Positions 35,901 through 43,939 of a DNA stretch of 43,939 bases are shown here, one piece after another. Each line of letters begins with the position of its first letter. Within the stretch, counting starts at the first letter, position 1. Origin of the DNA: Akkermansiaceae bacterium (GTDB lineage Bacteria > Verrucomicrobiota > Verrucomicrobiia > Verrucomicrobiales > Akkermansiaceae); NCBI GenBank assembly GCA_903934285.1, contig CAIZNN010000263.1, positions 1-43,939 on the forward strand, written 5' to 3'. A program made the translations under genes and the position numbers. The notes below the pieces were generated by a model. The model was given only the letters and a program-made list of their open reading frames with translations. It had not been told where the DNA came from and made no database searches.

Positions 35901-37398
35901 GATGAACGGCGTCATCGGCATGAACGGCATGTTGTTAGACACCGAGCTCAGCGCCGAGCAACGCCACTATGCCGAAACCGTGCGCGCCAGCGGCGAATCC
36001 ATGCTCGGCCTGATCAACAACATCCTCGATTTCTCCAAGATCGAGGCCAACAAACTCGAGTTGGAGGAACTCGACTTTGACCTGACAAGTCTGCTGGAGG
36101 ATTTTGCCGCGAGCCTCGCCATGCACGCGCATGACAAGGGCCTGGCCCTGCGTTGCGCCATCGAACCGGCGGTGCCCACGCTGTTGCGGGGCGACTCGGG
36201 CCGGCTGCGCCAGATCCTCACCAACTTGGGCGGCAACGCCGTCAAGTTCACCCAGGCCGGCGAGGTGGCGATCCATGTCTCGCTAGAAGAACTCACCGCA
36301 CATGACGCGTTGCTGCGCTTCGCGGTGCGCGACACCGGCATCGGCATTCCGGCCCACAAGCTCAGCCTGCTGTATGACAAATTCAGTCAGTTGGACGTCT
36401 CCATCACCCGCCGCTACGGCGGCACCGGCTTGGGGCTGGCCATTTCCAAACAACTCGCCGAACTCATGGGCGGCCAATCCGGGGTGACCAGCGAAGAGGG
36501 CAAAGGCTCGGAGTTCTGGTTCACCGTGCGGCTCCGCCGCCAATCCGCCGCGCAACTGGCGCCACCCGCCGCCGCCCGCCGCAGCACCAGCGACCTGCTC
36601 AACCTGTTAGCCGGACGCAAGGAGCGCATCCTGGTGGCCGAAGACAACATCATCAATCAACAGGTGACTCTGGGCCTGCTCAAAAAGCTCGGGCTGCGGG
36701 CCGACGCGGTGGCCAACGGCGCGGAAACGCTCAAGGCCTTGGCCAGCCTGCCCTACGATCTGGTGCTGATGGATGTGCAGATGCCGGTGCTGGATGGCAT
36801 CGAGGCGACCCGCCAAATCCGCACGCTCCAATTCCCCATCCGCAACCCCCAACTGCCGATCGTTGCCATGACCGCCTATGCGATGCGCGGCGACCGCGAG
36901 CGCTGCCTGGCCGCCGGCATGAATGATTACATCGCCAAACCCGTGTCGCTTCACGCCTTGGCCGATACCCTGAGCAAATGGTTGCCGCACCTCGCCGCAG
37001 TTGCCGCCGGGGTGCTGGCCGCGCCGGCGCCGGCCGTGCCGGCGCCACCGCTGGCGCGGGTCTTCGACCGCGCCACCTTCCTGGCCCGCTTGCTGGACGA
37101 CGAGTCGCTGGCGCGCACTATTCTGGCCTGTTTCCTCACGGACCTGCCCCGCCAGATCGAGGCCCTGCGCAGCGCGGCGCATGCCGGCGACGCCGCCGCC
37201 ACCGCCAGCCATGCCCACAGCATCAAGGGGGCCGCCGCCAATGTCAGCGCGGAGGCCCTGCGTGGCGTGGCCGCCGCCATCGAGACGGCCGCGCGGAGAG
37301 GCGACCTAACCGCCGCGCCCGGGCGCATCAGCGAGCTGGAGGCCCAGTTTGAGCGCTTGCGCGAAACCCTCACGCCATTGATGGAGGAGGCTTGGTGA
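32914..37398 (+). CDS. Hybrid histidine kinase: seven PAS, HisKA, HATPase, REC, Hpt
   Basis: The 1494-residue protein is a multi-sensor hybrid kinase with no clear membrane segment, so probably cytoplasmic. About seven PAS-type domains run from residue 88 to 955, each closed by a D-I-T-E-R-K-like linker (for example near 325, 455, 580 and 835). The HisKA H-box [19 protein letters not shown] has phospho-acceptor His991. The ATPase has N-box [18 protein letters not shown] and [13 protein letters not shown]. The receiver has LVLMDVQMP with Asp1287, and the C-terminal Hpt domain has [14 protein letters not shown] with His1435. All phosphorelay residues are present. No cognate response regulator is adjacent. 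ATG 32938 (MNQPLKP) is an alternative start. Confidence 0.92.
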   Translation: MEARNPPGMNQPLKPTEAALPQADALRQRAEQLARQAAAQTPQTLAALPPETAHRMLHDLRVHQIELELQNEELQRAQAESATARARYFDLYDLAPVGYLTADKAGLILEANLAAAALLDARRCELIQQPLSRFFLAEDADNYTLHLQRLFAAGTPQTCELRIVRKDQQPCWALLTATLGDSEGGVPTCRIVLTDIIEHKRLEQSLRLKNLVFDSSLAANSIADLDGLITEVNDAFLQIWGYPNKDEVLGRAIPHFLNDPAETAAILAALKGAGHWEGEFTARRKDGSTFLASSVATVMRDEQGQPVGYQSAVLDVTERKQAEQALRESQATLGAALASMTDAVFICDTAGRLLDFNDAFATFHRFRDKDECSELVADYPGILEVFLANGEPAPLEQWAAPRALRGEAATTVEYSLRRKDTGESWVGSFSFGPIRDKHGAIIGAVVTGRDITRRKRAEEALQNSTRLLREAQIIAGLGSYVLDLPNRTWCGSEVLDKVFGYETAQPHPIADWAALVHPDDRAMMLAYLNDDVLGQGQMFDKEYRIIRHHDHAERWVHGLGQLEFDVHGQPVKMHGTIQDITERKQAEVALRESEDRYRNLFNQANDGILLLSTDGQLLSVNQAFARIHGYTPEEMRAMRLADFDTPETSQLAPERLRRLAAGEALTFEATHYHKDGHVLQLEVSASLNCSGGKSFLQCIHRDITERKRAADFLRLVVNSIPDFVFWKDRNSVFLGCNNAFAVAAGVNSPDELVGKTDYDLPWKKAEADFFVAVDRRVMDSNQAEYHIIEPQLQADGRQAWLETCKVPLRDEQGQVIGILGTYMDITARKEAEEALLLTRFSMEHASEALFWMTPDARIVDVNEAACRSLGYTRDELLQLAAGDLNPALAGDHWAQYFAELQQCGSMKFEAVQCTKDGRLIPVEIVANHVQFGAIERNCSFVRDITERKLAEAELLATNRQLEEATARANQMAAQAEMANAAKSEFLANISHEIRTPMNGVIGMNGMLLDTELSAEQRHYAETVRASGESMLGLINNILDFSKIEANKLELEELDFDLTSLLEDFAASLAMHAHDKGLALRCAIEPAVPTLLRGDSGRLRQILTNLGGNAVKFTQAGEVAIHVSLEELTAHDALLRFAVRDTGIGIPAHKLSLLYDKFSQLDVSITRRYGGTGLGLAISKQLAELMGGQSGVTSEEGKGSEFWFTVRLRRQSAAQLAPPAAARRSTSDLLNLLAGRKERILVAEDNIINQQVTLGLLKKLGLRADAVANGAETLKALASLPYDLVLMDVQMPVLDGIEATRQIRTLQFPIRNPQLPIVAMTAYAMRGDRERCLAAGMNDYIAKPVSLHALADTLSKWLPHLAAVAAGVLAAPAPAVPAPPLARVFDRATFLARLLDDESLARTILACFLTDLPRQIEALRSAAHAGDAAATASHAHSIKGAAANVSAEALRGVAAAIETAARRGDLTAAPGRISELEAQFERLRETLTPLMEEAW

Positions 37399-37593
37399 GC
37401 GTTGCTGGGCAGGCTCGTGGTTAGGGCGGGCCGGGCCTGCCGCGGCTCGGGCCGGCCATTGGCGCGCGGCCCAACAAGCAGGTGGGCGGCGGCGGCCGGC
37501 CTTGGCCAATATTGCGCTTGAAGTGCGCATTAATAGCGGGTAGATTGGCGCTGCCGGGGACCTCCAACTTCAACCCTCGCCATTCCAACCACC

Positions 37594-37854
37594 ATGAAAT
37601 CCATCAAGAACCTGACTCGCTTCACCTATGAAACTGCCGCCTTCCAAGGCTGGCGTCTCTCTATCAGCCGCGCCGGCGCGGTGTTCACCAAGTATTTTTC
37701 CGACAAGAAATACGGCGGTGAGAAACCAGCGTTTGCGGCCGCCGAATCCGCCTTGACCAGTTTGCAAACCCTCCTGGAAGGGGCCAAGCGGGTCAATGGC
37801 AAGCATACCGCAACGACCATCCGCAAGGGCGAAAAATTGCTGGAACAAGCCTGA
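37594..37854 (+). CDS. Small AP2-like domain protein, copy 1
   Basis: The 86-residue product consists essentially of one domain resembling bacterial AP2-like DNA-binding modules. The conserved-looking core is GWRLSISRAGAVFTKYFSDK followed by KYGGEKPAFAAAESAL, matching the usual three strands plus helix. The ends are basic (MKSIKNLTRF; KHTATTIRKGEKLLEQ). A second copy of identical length follows at 38027. In bacteria the domain is usually attached to integrases or homing nucleases; here it stands alone. A role in DNA binding is inferred, not shown. The 195-bp upstream gap after the kinase has no clear promoter; the leader CCTCCAACTTCAACC is shared with copy 2. Confidence 0.7.
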   Translation: MKSIKNLTRFTYETAAFQGWRLSISRAGAVFTKYFSDKKYGGEKPAFAAAESALTSLQTLLEGAKRVNGKHTATTIRKGEKLLEQA

Positions 37855-37875
37855 GCACCCAAACCATCCGCCCGC

Positions 37876-37902
37876 CGCCCGCCGCCTTGCCGCAGGCGGG
37901 CG
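37876..37902 (+). terminator. Hairpin between the two AP2-like genes
   Basis: CGCCCGCC (37876-37883) and GGCGGGCG (37895-37902) form a perfect 8-bp stem with an 11-nt loop, 22 bp after the first stop. No T-run follows directly. Confidence 0.45.
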
Positions 37903-38026
37903 CGCGACGGCCCCGGGGCGCCGCTTGCTAGCAGTTAGAAAAAACCGCAGAAAATGCTTGATGGGGTCGGCACCAATGTGTAGACCCGCCGCGAGGCAAA
38001 CCTCCAACCTCAACATCCGAACACCT

Positions 38027-38287
38027 ATGAAATCCATAAAGAATCTGACCCGGTTCACCTACGAAACAGCCGCCTTCCAAGGCTGGCGTCTCTCCATCAG
38101 CCGCGCCGGCGCGGTTTTCACCAAATATTTCTCTGACAAGAAATACGGAAGCGAGAAAAAATCGTTCGCAGCCGCCGAGACCGCTTTGGCCGGATTGAAT
38201 GCCCTCCTGGAAGGGGCCAAGCGGGTCAACGGCAAGCATACCGCAACGACCATCCGCAAGGCGGGGAAGTTGTTGGAGCAGGTCTGA
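38027..38287 (+). CDS. Small AP2-like domain protein, copy 2
   Basis: Tandem paralogue of the gene at 37594, also 86 residues, with the same first 41 residues (through KKYG) and differences concentrated in the helix: SEKKSFAAAETALAGLNALL in place of GEKPAFAAAESALTSLQTLL. The C-terminus NGKHTATTIRK is identical. The near-identity of nucleotide sequence in the first half suggests recent duplication or gene conversion, while the helix has diverged. The ATG at 38027 matches the start of copy 1; an open frame extends upstream to 37796 but is only read-through of the 3' end of copy 1. Function is inferred as for copy 1. Confidence 0.7.
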   Translation: MKSIKNLTRFTYETAAFQGWRLSISRAGAVFTKYFSDKKYGSEKKSFAAAETALAGLNALLEGAKRVNGKHTATTIRKAGKLLEQV

Positions 38288-38456
38288 TCCCTGAGCACCG
38301 GCAGGTTGCCACCCATCAGCCTGCCGCGCCCCGGTTGGTGCAGTCCGGCTAGCCACAGGCGGTCCCGCGGGATCTTGCTTGGCTGGGGCAATGTGGGCTT
38401 GGCGGGTGCATGCTGACCGGATGCGCGCCCGGATCCAGAGTCGGTTCGTCAACCGA

Positions 38457-38966
38457 TCACTCAATCCGCCTCGTCAACTGCCTGACACTCCACAACTCCC
38501 CGGCCGCCGCCGCCGCATTGCCGCGCAACTTGCGCGCCCCGCTCTTGCGCTCGTGCTTGCGGTTGAACCATTGGGTGAAGCGCTGCATCAAGCTCTTCAT
38601 GAACTGGCTCAAATCATTCATCCGATAGGTATAGCGCGCATGAACCTGCTGCACCAGGGCCTCATCCGCCTGCCCGTTTTTCACTCGCCGCCGCAGTTCC
38701 GCCAACTCCTGCGCCACCACGGCGACGACCTCCTCGCTGTAAAGCACGCGCAGGTGTTGCAGCAACTCCTTGTCTGAGACCCCCCCGGCCGCCGCCGGCG
38801 GCACCTCCACCAGCAAGTGCACATGATTGCTCATCAGGCAGTAGGCCAGCACCCGGCAGCTAGAAAAATCCTCGTACATCCGCGTATAGGTGCGGAATTG
38901 CTCCTTCTCCTCCTGCCCGAATGCCATGCGCCGCTCCACCACCCGCATGATGCAGTGATAGATCAC
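38457..38966 (-). pseudogene. Decayed RAYT transposase fused to a MITE at its 5' end
   Basis: The frame encodes RAYT motifs: VIYHCIMRVVERRMAFGQEE, SCRVLAYCLMSNHVHLLVEV with the HUH motif, and FMKSLMQRFTQWFNRKHERK. Both ends are abnormal. After NRKHERK the family continuation (an E-R-F-K-S-V-L-type segment) is replaced by SGARKLRGNAAAAAGELWSV and a stop, as from a frameshift or deletion. At the N-terminus, the residues before VIYHC come from the MITE at 38950-39106, whose reverse frame stays open to an ATG at 39095, giving a 49-residue chimeric leader. GTG 38966 or ATG 38948 are other possible starts. I interpret it as inactive. The related RAYT at 1-541 is more normal where visible. Confidence 0.7.
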
Positions 38967-39106
38967 CGCTTTGTGCCGGCGGAGCCTTGGCGACGGGGTG
39001 AAGGACTGCTTTCGCTTTGTAGTCCCTCCTACGAAAGACGCTCCGCGCCACGGGCACAAGTGCCCCGCCCCCAAAGCGGTGACAAGCCACCGCACTCCAC
39101 ACCACC
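38950..39106. mobile_element. MITE copy 2 with eroded left end
   Basis: From CACCGCTTTGTGCCGGCGGA (38964 on) to CACCGCACTCCAC (ending about 39103) this copy is collinear with the MITE at 4848-5002, with scattered substitutions. The right inverted repeat is intact, but the left one matches only in its inner 11 bp, then weakly, and runs into the RAYT coding frame. Confidence 0.75.
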
Positions 39107-39259
39107 GCCGCGGCCCATGACGGGCCCGACTCGACCGTTAGAAAAAAAACGATAAAGTTGTCTTGATTTGGCCGGCGGCGCCCCCCACCCTGCCGCAGCG
39201 ACCTCACGTCGAGGTCCTAACCACCCGTCAGCAACCCCCAATCCCCCGATCCCAACCTC

Positions 39260-40906
39260 ATGAGTATGTATTGTTTTCAATGCCAGGAAGCCGCCAAAGG
39301 AACCGCTTGCACCGTCAAGGGGGTCTGCGGCAAGACCGATGACCTCGCCAACCTGATGGACTTGCTCATCCATCTGCTCAAGGGCATCGCCCACTACACC
39401 ACGGCGCTGCGGGCACACACCGGCTACGAGAACCCACAGGCCAACAAGTTCATCATCGATGGCCTGTTCGCCACCATCACCAATGCCAACTTCGACAAGG
39501 ACATCTTCCTCGGCAAGGTGGCGCAGGCCCTCGAGCTGAGAGGGTTGCTCGCGGCCGAAGCCGCCAGCGCCGGCGTGCCGGTGGCCAGCGACTTCGACGG
39601 CACCACCTGGGTGGGCGGAGCCGGGGAGTATGCCGCCAAGGCGGCGTGCGTGGGCGTGCTGGTGGAACCGGACGCCGACATCCGCTCCCTCAAGGAACTC
39701 TCGCTTTATGGCCTCAAGGGCATGGCCGCTTACATCGAGCATGCCTACAACCTCGACTGTGAGGATGCGGAACTCACCGCCTTCATCCAGCAGGCCCTGG
39801 TCAAACTCACCCACACGCTCAGCCTTGACGAACTGGTGGGTCTGGTGCTGGAAACCGGCAAGCACGGGGTGAGCGCCATGGCCATGCTCGACAAGGCCAA
39901 CACCAGCCGCTATGGCAATCCTGAAATCTCCAGGGTCAACCTTGGCGTCCGCGCCAATCCCGGCATTCTCATCAGTGGCCACGACCTCAAGGACATGGAG
40001 GAATTGCTGGCCCAAACCGAGGGCAGCGGCGTGGATGTGTACACCCACAGCGAAATGCTGCCGGCCAACTATTACCCGGCGTTTAAGAAATACGGCCAGT
40101 TTGTCGGCAATTATGGCAGCAGCTGGTGGCATCAGAACCAAGATTTCACCACCTTCAACGGGCCGATTCTCTTCACCACCAATTGCATTGTGCCACCTGC
40201 GGAAGGAGCCACCTACACGGATCGCATCTACACGACCGGCGCGTCCGGGTTGCCTGGGGCCGGCCATATTGCGGCGCGACGCGATGGGCAGCCCAAGGAT
40301 TTTTCCGCTGTCATCGAACATGCCAAAAAATGTCAGGCACCCACGGAAATTGAAACCGGCGAACTGGTCGGGGGCTTTGCGCATGCCCAGGTCCTCGCCC
40401 TAGCCGACCAAGTGGTGGATGCGGTGAAAAGCGGGGCGATTCGCAAGTTCATCGTCATGGCGGGCTGCGACGGCCGCATGAAAGCGCGCGACTACTACAC
40501 GGAGTTCGCCACCAAGCTGCCCACCGACACGGTGATTCTAACCGCCGGGTGCGCCAAGTTCCGCTACAACAAGCTGCCGCTCGGCGACATTGGTGGCATC
40601 CCGCGGGTGCTCGACGCCGGCCAGTGCAATGATTCCTATTCGCTGGCGGTCATTGCGCTGAAGCTCAAGGAGATCTTTGGGGTGGCTGACATCAACGAGT
40701 TGCCGATTGCCTACAACATCGCTTGGTATGAGCAAAAGGCCGTCATCGTGCTGCTGGCGCTGTTGCACCTCGGCGTGAAGAACATCCACCTCGGCCCGTC
40801 CTTGCCGGCCTTCCTCTCGCCTAATGTCATCGATGTCCTGGTGCGCAACTTCGGCATCGCCGGCATCAACACCGTCGACGAGGACATGCGTTTGATGGTC
40901 GGGTGA
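39260..40906 (+). CDS. hcp: Hybrid cluster protein (hydroxylamine reductase), class I
   Basis: Hcp carries a 4Fe-4S and a hybrid Fe-S-O cluster; it reduces hydroxylamine in vitro and is linked to nitric-oxide detoxification. The 548-residue protein starts [20 protein letters not shown] with Cys5, Cys8, Cys17 and Cys23, a C-X2-C-X8-C-X5-C spacing typical of class I. Hybrid-cluster ligands are all recognisable: His241 (ISGHDLKD), Glu265 ([10 protein letters not shown]), Cys309 (TTNCIVPP), Cys403 (AGCDGR), Cys431 (TAGCAKF), Cys456 (AGQCNDSY), Glu491 and Lys493 (WYEQKA). These sit at a constant offset of three from the Desulfovibrio numbering I recall. No Hcr reductase gene is adjacent. The AT-rich stretch at about 39140-39176 may hold its promoter. 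Confidence 0.96.
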   Translation: MSMYCFQCQEAAKGTACTVKGVCGKTDDLANLMDLLIHLLKGIAHYTTALRAHTGYENPQANKFIIDGLFATITNANFDKDIFLGKVAQALELRGLLAAEAASAGVPVASDFDGTTWVGGAGEYAAKAACVGVLVEPDADIRSLKELSLYGLKGMAAYIEHAYNLDCEDAELTAFIQQALVKLTHTLSLDELVGLVLETGKHGVSAMAMLDKANTSRYGNPEISRVNLGVRANPGILISGHDLKDMEELLAQTEGSGVDVYTHSEMLPANYYPAFKKYGQFVGNYGSSWWHQNQDFTTFNGPILFTTNCIVPPAEGATYTDRIYTTGASGLPGAGHIAARRDGQPKDFSAVIEHAKKCQAPTEIETGELVGGFAHAQVLALADQVVDAVKSGAIRKFIVMAGCDGRMKARDYYTEFATKLPTDTVILTAGCAKFRYNKLPLGDIGGIPRVLDAGQCNDSYSLAVIALKLKEIFGVADINELPIAYNIAWYEQKAVIVLLALLHLGVKNIHLGPSLPAFLSPNVIDVLVRNFGIAGINTVDEDMRLMVG

Positions 40907-40997
40907 ACCAATCCTCATGGCGCAGCCAGCAGCGGCAGGCAGAAAATGCGGGCGGGCCGCCCAAGGCCCGTCTTGCGAGCGCCCCGGCCAGAGGACT

Positions 40998-42188
40998 CTA
41001 ACACGGCAGGCACCCGCAACCGGAAGCGCCGCACCCCCCGGCAGCGCCGGTGGTGTGGGCGAGACCGAGGTCGCGCGCATTGACGATGCTCGGGGCGGCT
41101 TGGGGCGGCGTGCCGGAGAGGAACGGGCGCACGTCCCCGGCGGCGGCGACGGGGTGGTGGTGGAGCATCGCGGCCACGTTGCAGGCAGCCAGGCTGGCCA
41201 TCCCCTCGCGCGTCCATTTGGTGGCCGAGGCAATGTGCGGAACTATCACCACGTTTGCCAGATCGGCCAGGCCGGCGGCGATGGCCGGTTCGTTCTCGAA
41301 GACATCCAGGCCAGCCCTGAAGTCCGGATGAGTGCGGCAATGCGCGACCAGCGCCGCTTCATCCACCACCGGTCCGCGGCTGGTATTGACGAGGATGGCG
41401 TCGGGTTTCATCACCGCCAAGCGCTCCGCATTGACGAGGTGGCGGGTGGCGGCGTCGAGCGCGGTGTGCAGGCTGACCACGTCGGCCGATTCTAACAAAT
41501 CAGCGACCGTTTCGGTGCGGCGGCAGGTCACTGCGGGTTCGCCGCGGGCGGCCAGAAAGGCCCCGTAGGCCTGGACGAATTCTTCCAAGTGAGGGTTTGG
41601 GCGCAGGTCGAAATACAGGAGGTTCATTTTGTGGCCCTCGACCATCATGCGGGCGTAGGCCTCGCCGATGCGCCCGGCGCCGATGACCCCGACGGTCTTG
41701 CCGTGGAACAAGCTGCCGAGGAACAAGCTGGGCAGCCAGCCGTGGAACCGGCCGCTGCGCATGAAACGGTCGGCCTCGACGATGCGGCGTGAGGCCGCGA
41801 AGGTCAGGGCGACGGCGATCTCGGCGGTGGTTTCCGTGAGCACGCCCGGCGTGTTGCCCACCGGAATCCCGCACGCGGTGGCGGCGGCCACATCGACGTT
41901 GTTATAGCCGACCGCGTAGTTGCTATAGGCGCGGCCGCCGGCTTGTTTGAGCACGGCGAAAAGCCCCGCATCCCAGGATTCGGTCAACTGGCCGATGACC
42001 GCATCGCATCGCTCACCGATCAAGCCGCTGATGGCCTCCCGGGTGAGCATGTCGTCGCCAGTGGCGATCTCGACGCGACATCCGGCGGCGGCCAGCACCT
42101 CGAGCCAGTGAGTTCCGGGCAATGGCTTGGTGACGATCACCCGCAGGTGACCGGCGGCATTTACGATTTCGAGGGACGGGGCATTCAT
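40998..42188 (-). CDS. Hydroxypyruvate/glyoxylate reductase, plant-HPR1-like, with Cys-rich tail
   Basis: NADH-dependent D-2-hydroxyacid dehydrogenase expected to reduce hydroxypyruvate to D-glycerate. The 396-residue protein has VTKPLPGTHWLEVL near the start, SNYAVGYNNVDV, GIPVGNTPGVLTETTAEIAV, TVGVIGAGRIGEAYARMMVE with the Rossmann GxGxxG, ILVNTSRGPVVDEAAL (Arg), DVFENEPAIAAGL (Glu) and VVPHIASATKWTREGMASLA (His). Phrases such as YARMMVEGHKMNLLYFDL closely follow plant peroxisomal HPR1 as I recall it. The ATG at 42188 (MNAPSLEIVN) aligns best; 42200 is an alternative. The C-terminus ends GGCGASGCGCLPC, an unusual cysteine-rich tail. A glycerate kinase gene lies divergently at 42647, the next step of the pathway. 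Confidence 0.88.
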   Translation of the reverse strand: MNAPSLEIVNAAGHLRVIVTKPLPGTHWLEVLAAAGCRVEIATGDDMLTREAISGLIGERCDAVIGQLTESWDAGLFAVLKQAGGRAYSNYAVGYNNVDVAAATACGIPVGNTPGVLTETTAEIAVALTFAASRRIVEADRFMRSGRFHGWLPSLFLGSLFHGKTVGVIGAGRIGEAYARMMVEGHKMNLLYFDLRPNPHLEEFVQAYGAFLAARGEPAVTCRRTETVADLLESADVVSLHTALDAATRHLVNAERLAVMKPDAILVNTSRGPVVDEAALVAHCRTHPDFRAGLDVFENEPAIAAGLADLANVVIVPHIASATKWTREGMASLAACNVAAMLHHHPVAAAGDVRPFLSGTPPQAAPSIVNARDLGLAHTTGAAGGCGASGCGCLPC

Positions 42189-42646
42189 AGGGATGGGCAA
42201 GGGGCATTGGGACTAACAGGTGACGCCGCCACGCGATTCGGGCAGCGCCAGAAAACCGGCGCCTTTGCGGCACCGGAACCCACCATGAAAATCGCCACCG
42301 CCGCTGTCAAGCGCATGGCAACAAATGAGCCCCGCCCACCAGGGCGGTTGGCTGACCGAGGCAACTCTTGGTACTGAGCCTGTGTCCTGGCGTCGCCGAT
42401 CGTTGTGTTGAACATAATGCCATTCATTATAATATTGACAGCGGCGGCCACTATAATGCCAGGCATTATGTTGTTGACATGACAACAGCAGCACCGAGGT
42501 TGAGCTGAAACCCAAAAGGCTTTGCGATGCCGCGCCCAGAGGCTGATTAGGCCACTCGCCCTGCCCCGCCCCGCACCGGCAGCGAGCGGATCGGGCTTGC
42601 CTAAGCCCCTGCGTGGCGTGATGCTGGCCGGGTCACTTCCTTTGCC
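42189..42646. other. Divergent intergenic region with two palindromic repeats
   Basis: This gap lies between the hydroxypyruvate reductase and glycerate kinase genes. The part 42413-42478 holds two minus-strand copies of the dispersed palindromic repeat within a locally AT-rich island. A CCGCCGCTGTCAA fragment, the leader of that repeat, also occurs at about 42298. No credible gene was found, and no other promoter element could be assigned. Confidence 0.6.
42413..42478 (-). repeat. Palindromic intergenic repeat, copies 2 and 3
   Basis: Reading the minus strand, GTCAACAACATAATG-CCT-GGCATTATA (42478-42452) is followed 39 bp on by GTCAATATTATAATG-AAT-GGCATTATG (42439-42413). The first contains the perfect dyad ATAATGCC/GGCATTAT with a 1-nt centre. 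The segment between them carries the GCCGCCGCTGTCAA leader also found at 766-779. The arrangement could be a two-site operator or a short mobile repeat. Confidence 0.65.
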
Positions 42647-43756
42647 ATGCATCAGATCCGAAGCATTCTGGTGGCCAGCGATAAGTTCAAAGGCTCACTG
42701 TCCGCGCCCGAGGCCTGTGCCGCCATCGCCCGCGGCTTGGCCCGGCGTTGGCCGCAGGCCGTGATCGCACAATGCCCGATCGCCGACGGCGGGGAAGGAT
42801 TCGCCGCCGCGCTGGAGCGCCCGCTGCACGGCCGCTGGGTCACAGCCCCCTGCCACGACGCCCTCGGCCGGCCGATCCTTGCCCGCTATTTGGTGGCAGG
42901 AAAGCCCGGGGCGGCATTGGCGGTGATGGAAATGGCGGCCGCCTCCGGTTTGTGGCGGATCGCAGCCGCTGAGCGCGACATCCTGCGGGCCAACACCTTC
43001 GGCACCGGCGAGTTGATGCGCCATGCCATCGAACAACAACAAGTCTGCCGGCTCATCCTCGGCATCGGCGGCAGCGCCACCAACGACGGCGGCGCTGGCA
43101 TGGCCGCCGCCCTCGGGGTGCGCTTCCTGGATCACGCCGGCCTGCCGCTGGTCCCCTCACCCGGTGTCTGGGCAGGCCGCCTCGCGCGCATCGATGGCAC
43201 CGCGCGCATTGCCCTGCCCCCGGTGACGGTGGCTTGCGATGTGGCCAGCTCATTGTTAGGCCCGGACGGTGCCACGCGGGTTTTCGGACCACAAAAAGGG
43301 GCGGACGAGGCGGGCATCGCGGTGTTGGAGGAGGCATTGGCGGCCAGGGTGGCCGCCTCGGACGGCGCGGCGGACGCCGCGCGGCCGGGCTCGGGTGCGG
43401 CCGGCGGCTTGGGCTTCGGCTTGGTGCATTTCGCCGGAGCGACCTTGGTGCCTGGCTTCGACCTGCTGGCCGGCCTAAGCGGGTTGGCGGCGCGGGTTGC
43501 GGCGGCCGATCTGGTCGTGACGGGCGAGGGCAGCCTCGACGCACAAACCCTGGTCGGCAAAGGCCCGGTCGGTATCGCGCGCCTGGCGCGGTCGCACGGC
43601 AAGCCGGTTTGGGCATTTTGCGGCCGGGCCGAGCGCGCCGCGCGTGACTCCCAAGCGTTCGAGCGGGTGGTCGATCTCGCCGCCACCGGCCTGCCGCTGG
43701 AAACCCTCATGGCCGACGCCGCCCGATTGCTGGAGGAAGCCGCAGCCGCCGGCTGA
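42647..43756 (+). CDS. Glycerate kinase (GlxK/GarK family)
   Basis: Phosphorylates D-glycerate with ATP, giving 2- or 3-phosphoglycerate, which enters glycolysis. The 369-residue length and motifs fit the GlxK/GarK-type family: ILVASDKFKGSLSAPEACAA at the N-terminus, PIADGGEGFAAAL (about 45-57), TFGTGELMRHAI, LILGIGGSATNDGGAGMAAA (about 136-155), FGPQKGADEAGI, VTGEGSLDAQTLVGKGPVGI and VWAFCGRAE. The ATG at 42647 precedes the conserved first strand. It is divergent from the hydroxypyruvate reductase gene across the palindrome-bearing gap, so the two steps are probably co-regulated from there. Which phosphoglycerate isomer is made is not decided by the sequence. Confidence 0.93.
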   Translation: MHQIRSILVASDKFKGSLSAPEACAAIARGLARRWPQAVIAQCPIADGGEGFAAALERPLHGRWVTAPCHDALGRPILARYLVAGKPGAALAVMEMAAASGLWRIAAAERDILRANTFGTGELMRHAIEQQQVCRLILGIGGSATNDGGAGMAAALGVRFLDHAGLPLVPSPGVWAGRLARIDGTARIALPPVTVACDVASSLLGPDGATRVFGPQKGADEAGIAVLEEALAARVAASDGAADAARPGSGAAGGLGFGLVHFAGATLVPGFDLLAGLSGLAARVAAADLVVTGEGSLDAQTLVGKGPVGIARLARSHGKPVWAFCGRAERAARDSQAFERVVDLAATGLPLETLMADAARLLEEAAAAG

Positions 43757-43808
43757 TGTCCCCTTCCCCGCGCAGGTCGATCCGCCGGGAAAATTTGTGC
43801 TGTCGGGG

Positions 43809-43870
43809 CCTGAGCAAAACCGGACAGTGCCTGAACAAAACCGGACACCGCCTGAGCAAAACCGGATTTT
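43809..43870 (+). repeat. Three 21-bp tandem repeats, possible IS end
   Basis: The units at 43809-43829, 43830-43850 and 43851-43870 share CCTGA(G/A)CAAAACCGGA with an exact 21-bp period. Such multiple short repeats near an end are typical of transposase binding sites in some IS families (IS21-like). An ATG at 43889 opens a frame (MTGNQTIGGDAAVTFAG) that runs off the window, too short to identify. Confidence 0.55.
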
Positions 43871-43939
43871 GAAGGCGGGCGGCGGCAAATGACTGGCAAT
43901 CAGACTATTGGAGGCGATGCTGCGGTGACGTTTGCAGGA

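Noticed and set aside
42185..42652. 155-codon minus-strand frame in the gap between the reductase and glycerate kinase
   Set aside because: Its apparent repeats (IMPGI, IMNGI) come from the DNA palindromes; no family signal, and it overlaps both flanking starts.

Overview
The window looks like a chromosomal piece of a GC-rich member of the Verrucomicrobiota (PVC group). The main evidence is an operon of secreted DUF1549/DUF1553, DUF1501 and pre-peptidase-C-like proteins, a type typical of Planctomycetes and Verrucomicrobia. A DUF6786-like secreted protein, a glycine-rich autotransporter and several RAYT/IS200-type transposases fit the same group. The assignment is an inference from gene content. 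No rRNA, tRNA, CRISPR array, prophage or plasmid backbone was seen.

Layout. 1-541 holds a RAYT transposase running off the left edge. 964-2491 holds a CbiX-type chelatase and a separate DR2241-type Fe-S partner. 2581-6101 is a minus-strand run of a trans-sulfuration PLP enzyme, a cyclophilin, a 155-bp MITE and HemW. 6281-7699 is a nitronate monooxygenase. 7939-14400 is a tight operon of a RidA/chorismatase-like protein, DUF1549/DUF1553, DUF1501 and a PPC-like protein. 14401-16103 is an array of inverted arms with 11-bp minisatellite cores, interrupted by an IS200-like transposase. 16104-19097 carries a TonB-dependent receptor and a DMT-type transporter, and 19090-20592 a GH29 alpha-L-fucosidase on the other strand.

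20986-28128 is the most striking gene: a 2380-residue autotransporter whose passenger is mostly Gly-Gly-X repeats, like mycobacterial PE_PGRS in composition. Beta-helix-like N-x-G-T-I-x-G-G islands recur in it at about 300-residue steps. 28282-32772 holds a DUF6786-like protein, a small unknown protein divergent from a BrxR/CapW-like WYL regulator, a DUF5329-like protein, Hsp20, and an O6-alkylguanine methyltransferase carrying an Ala-Ala-Ser microsatellite. 32914-37398 is a 1494-residue hybrid histidine kinase. 37594-38287 has tandem duplicated 86-residue AP2-like proteins. 38457-39106 is a decayed RAYT fused to a second MITE copy. 39260-40906 is a class I hybrid cluster protein. 40998-43756 holds divergent hydroxypyruvate reductase and glycerate kinase genes, which together would convert hydroxypyruvate to phosphoglycerate. 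The right edge carries 21-bp tandem repeats that may be an insertion-sequence end.

Functional themes are tetrapyrrole metabolism (CbiX, DR2241 partner, HemW), envelope and polysaccharide functions (fucosidase, TonB receptor, autotransporter, PSD/DUF1501 operon), and stress response (Hsp20, Hcp, MGMT). Short repeats are unusually abundant: MITEs, palindromes, 11-bp minisatellites, and in-frame 9-bp repeats inside genes.
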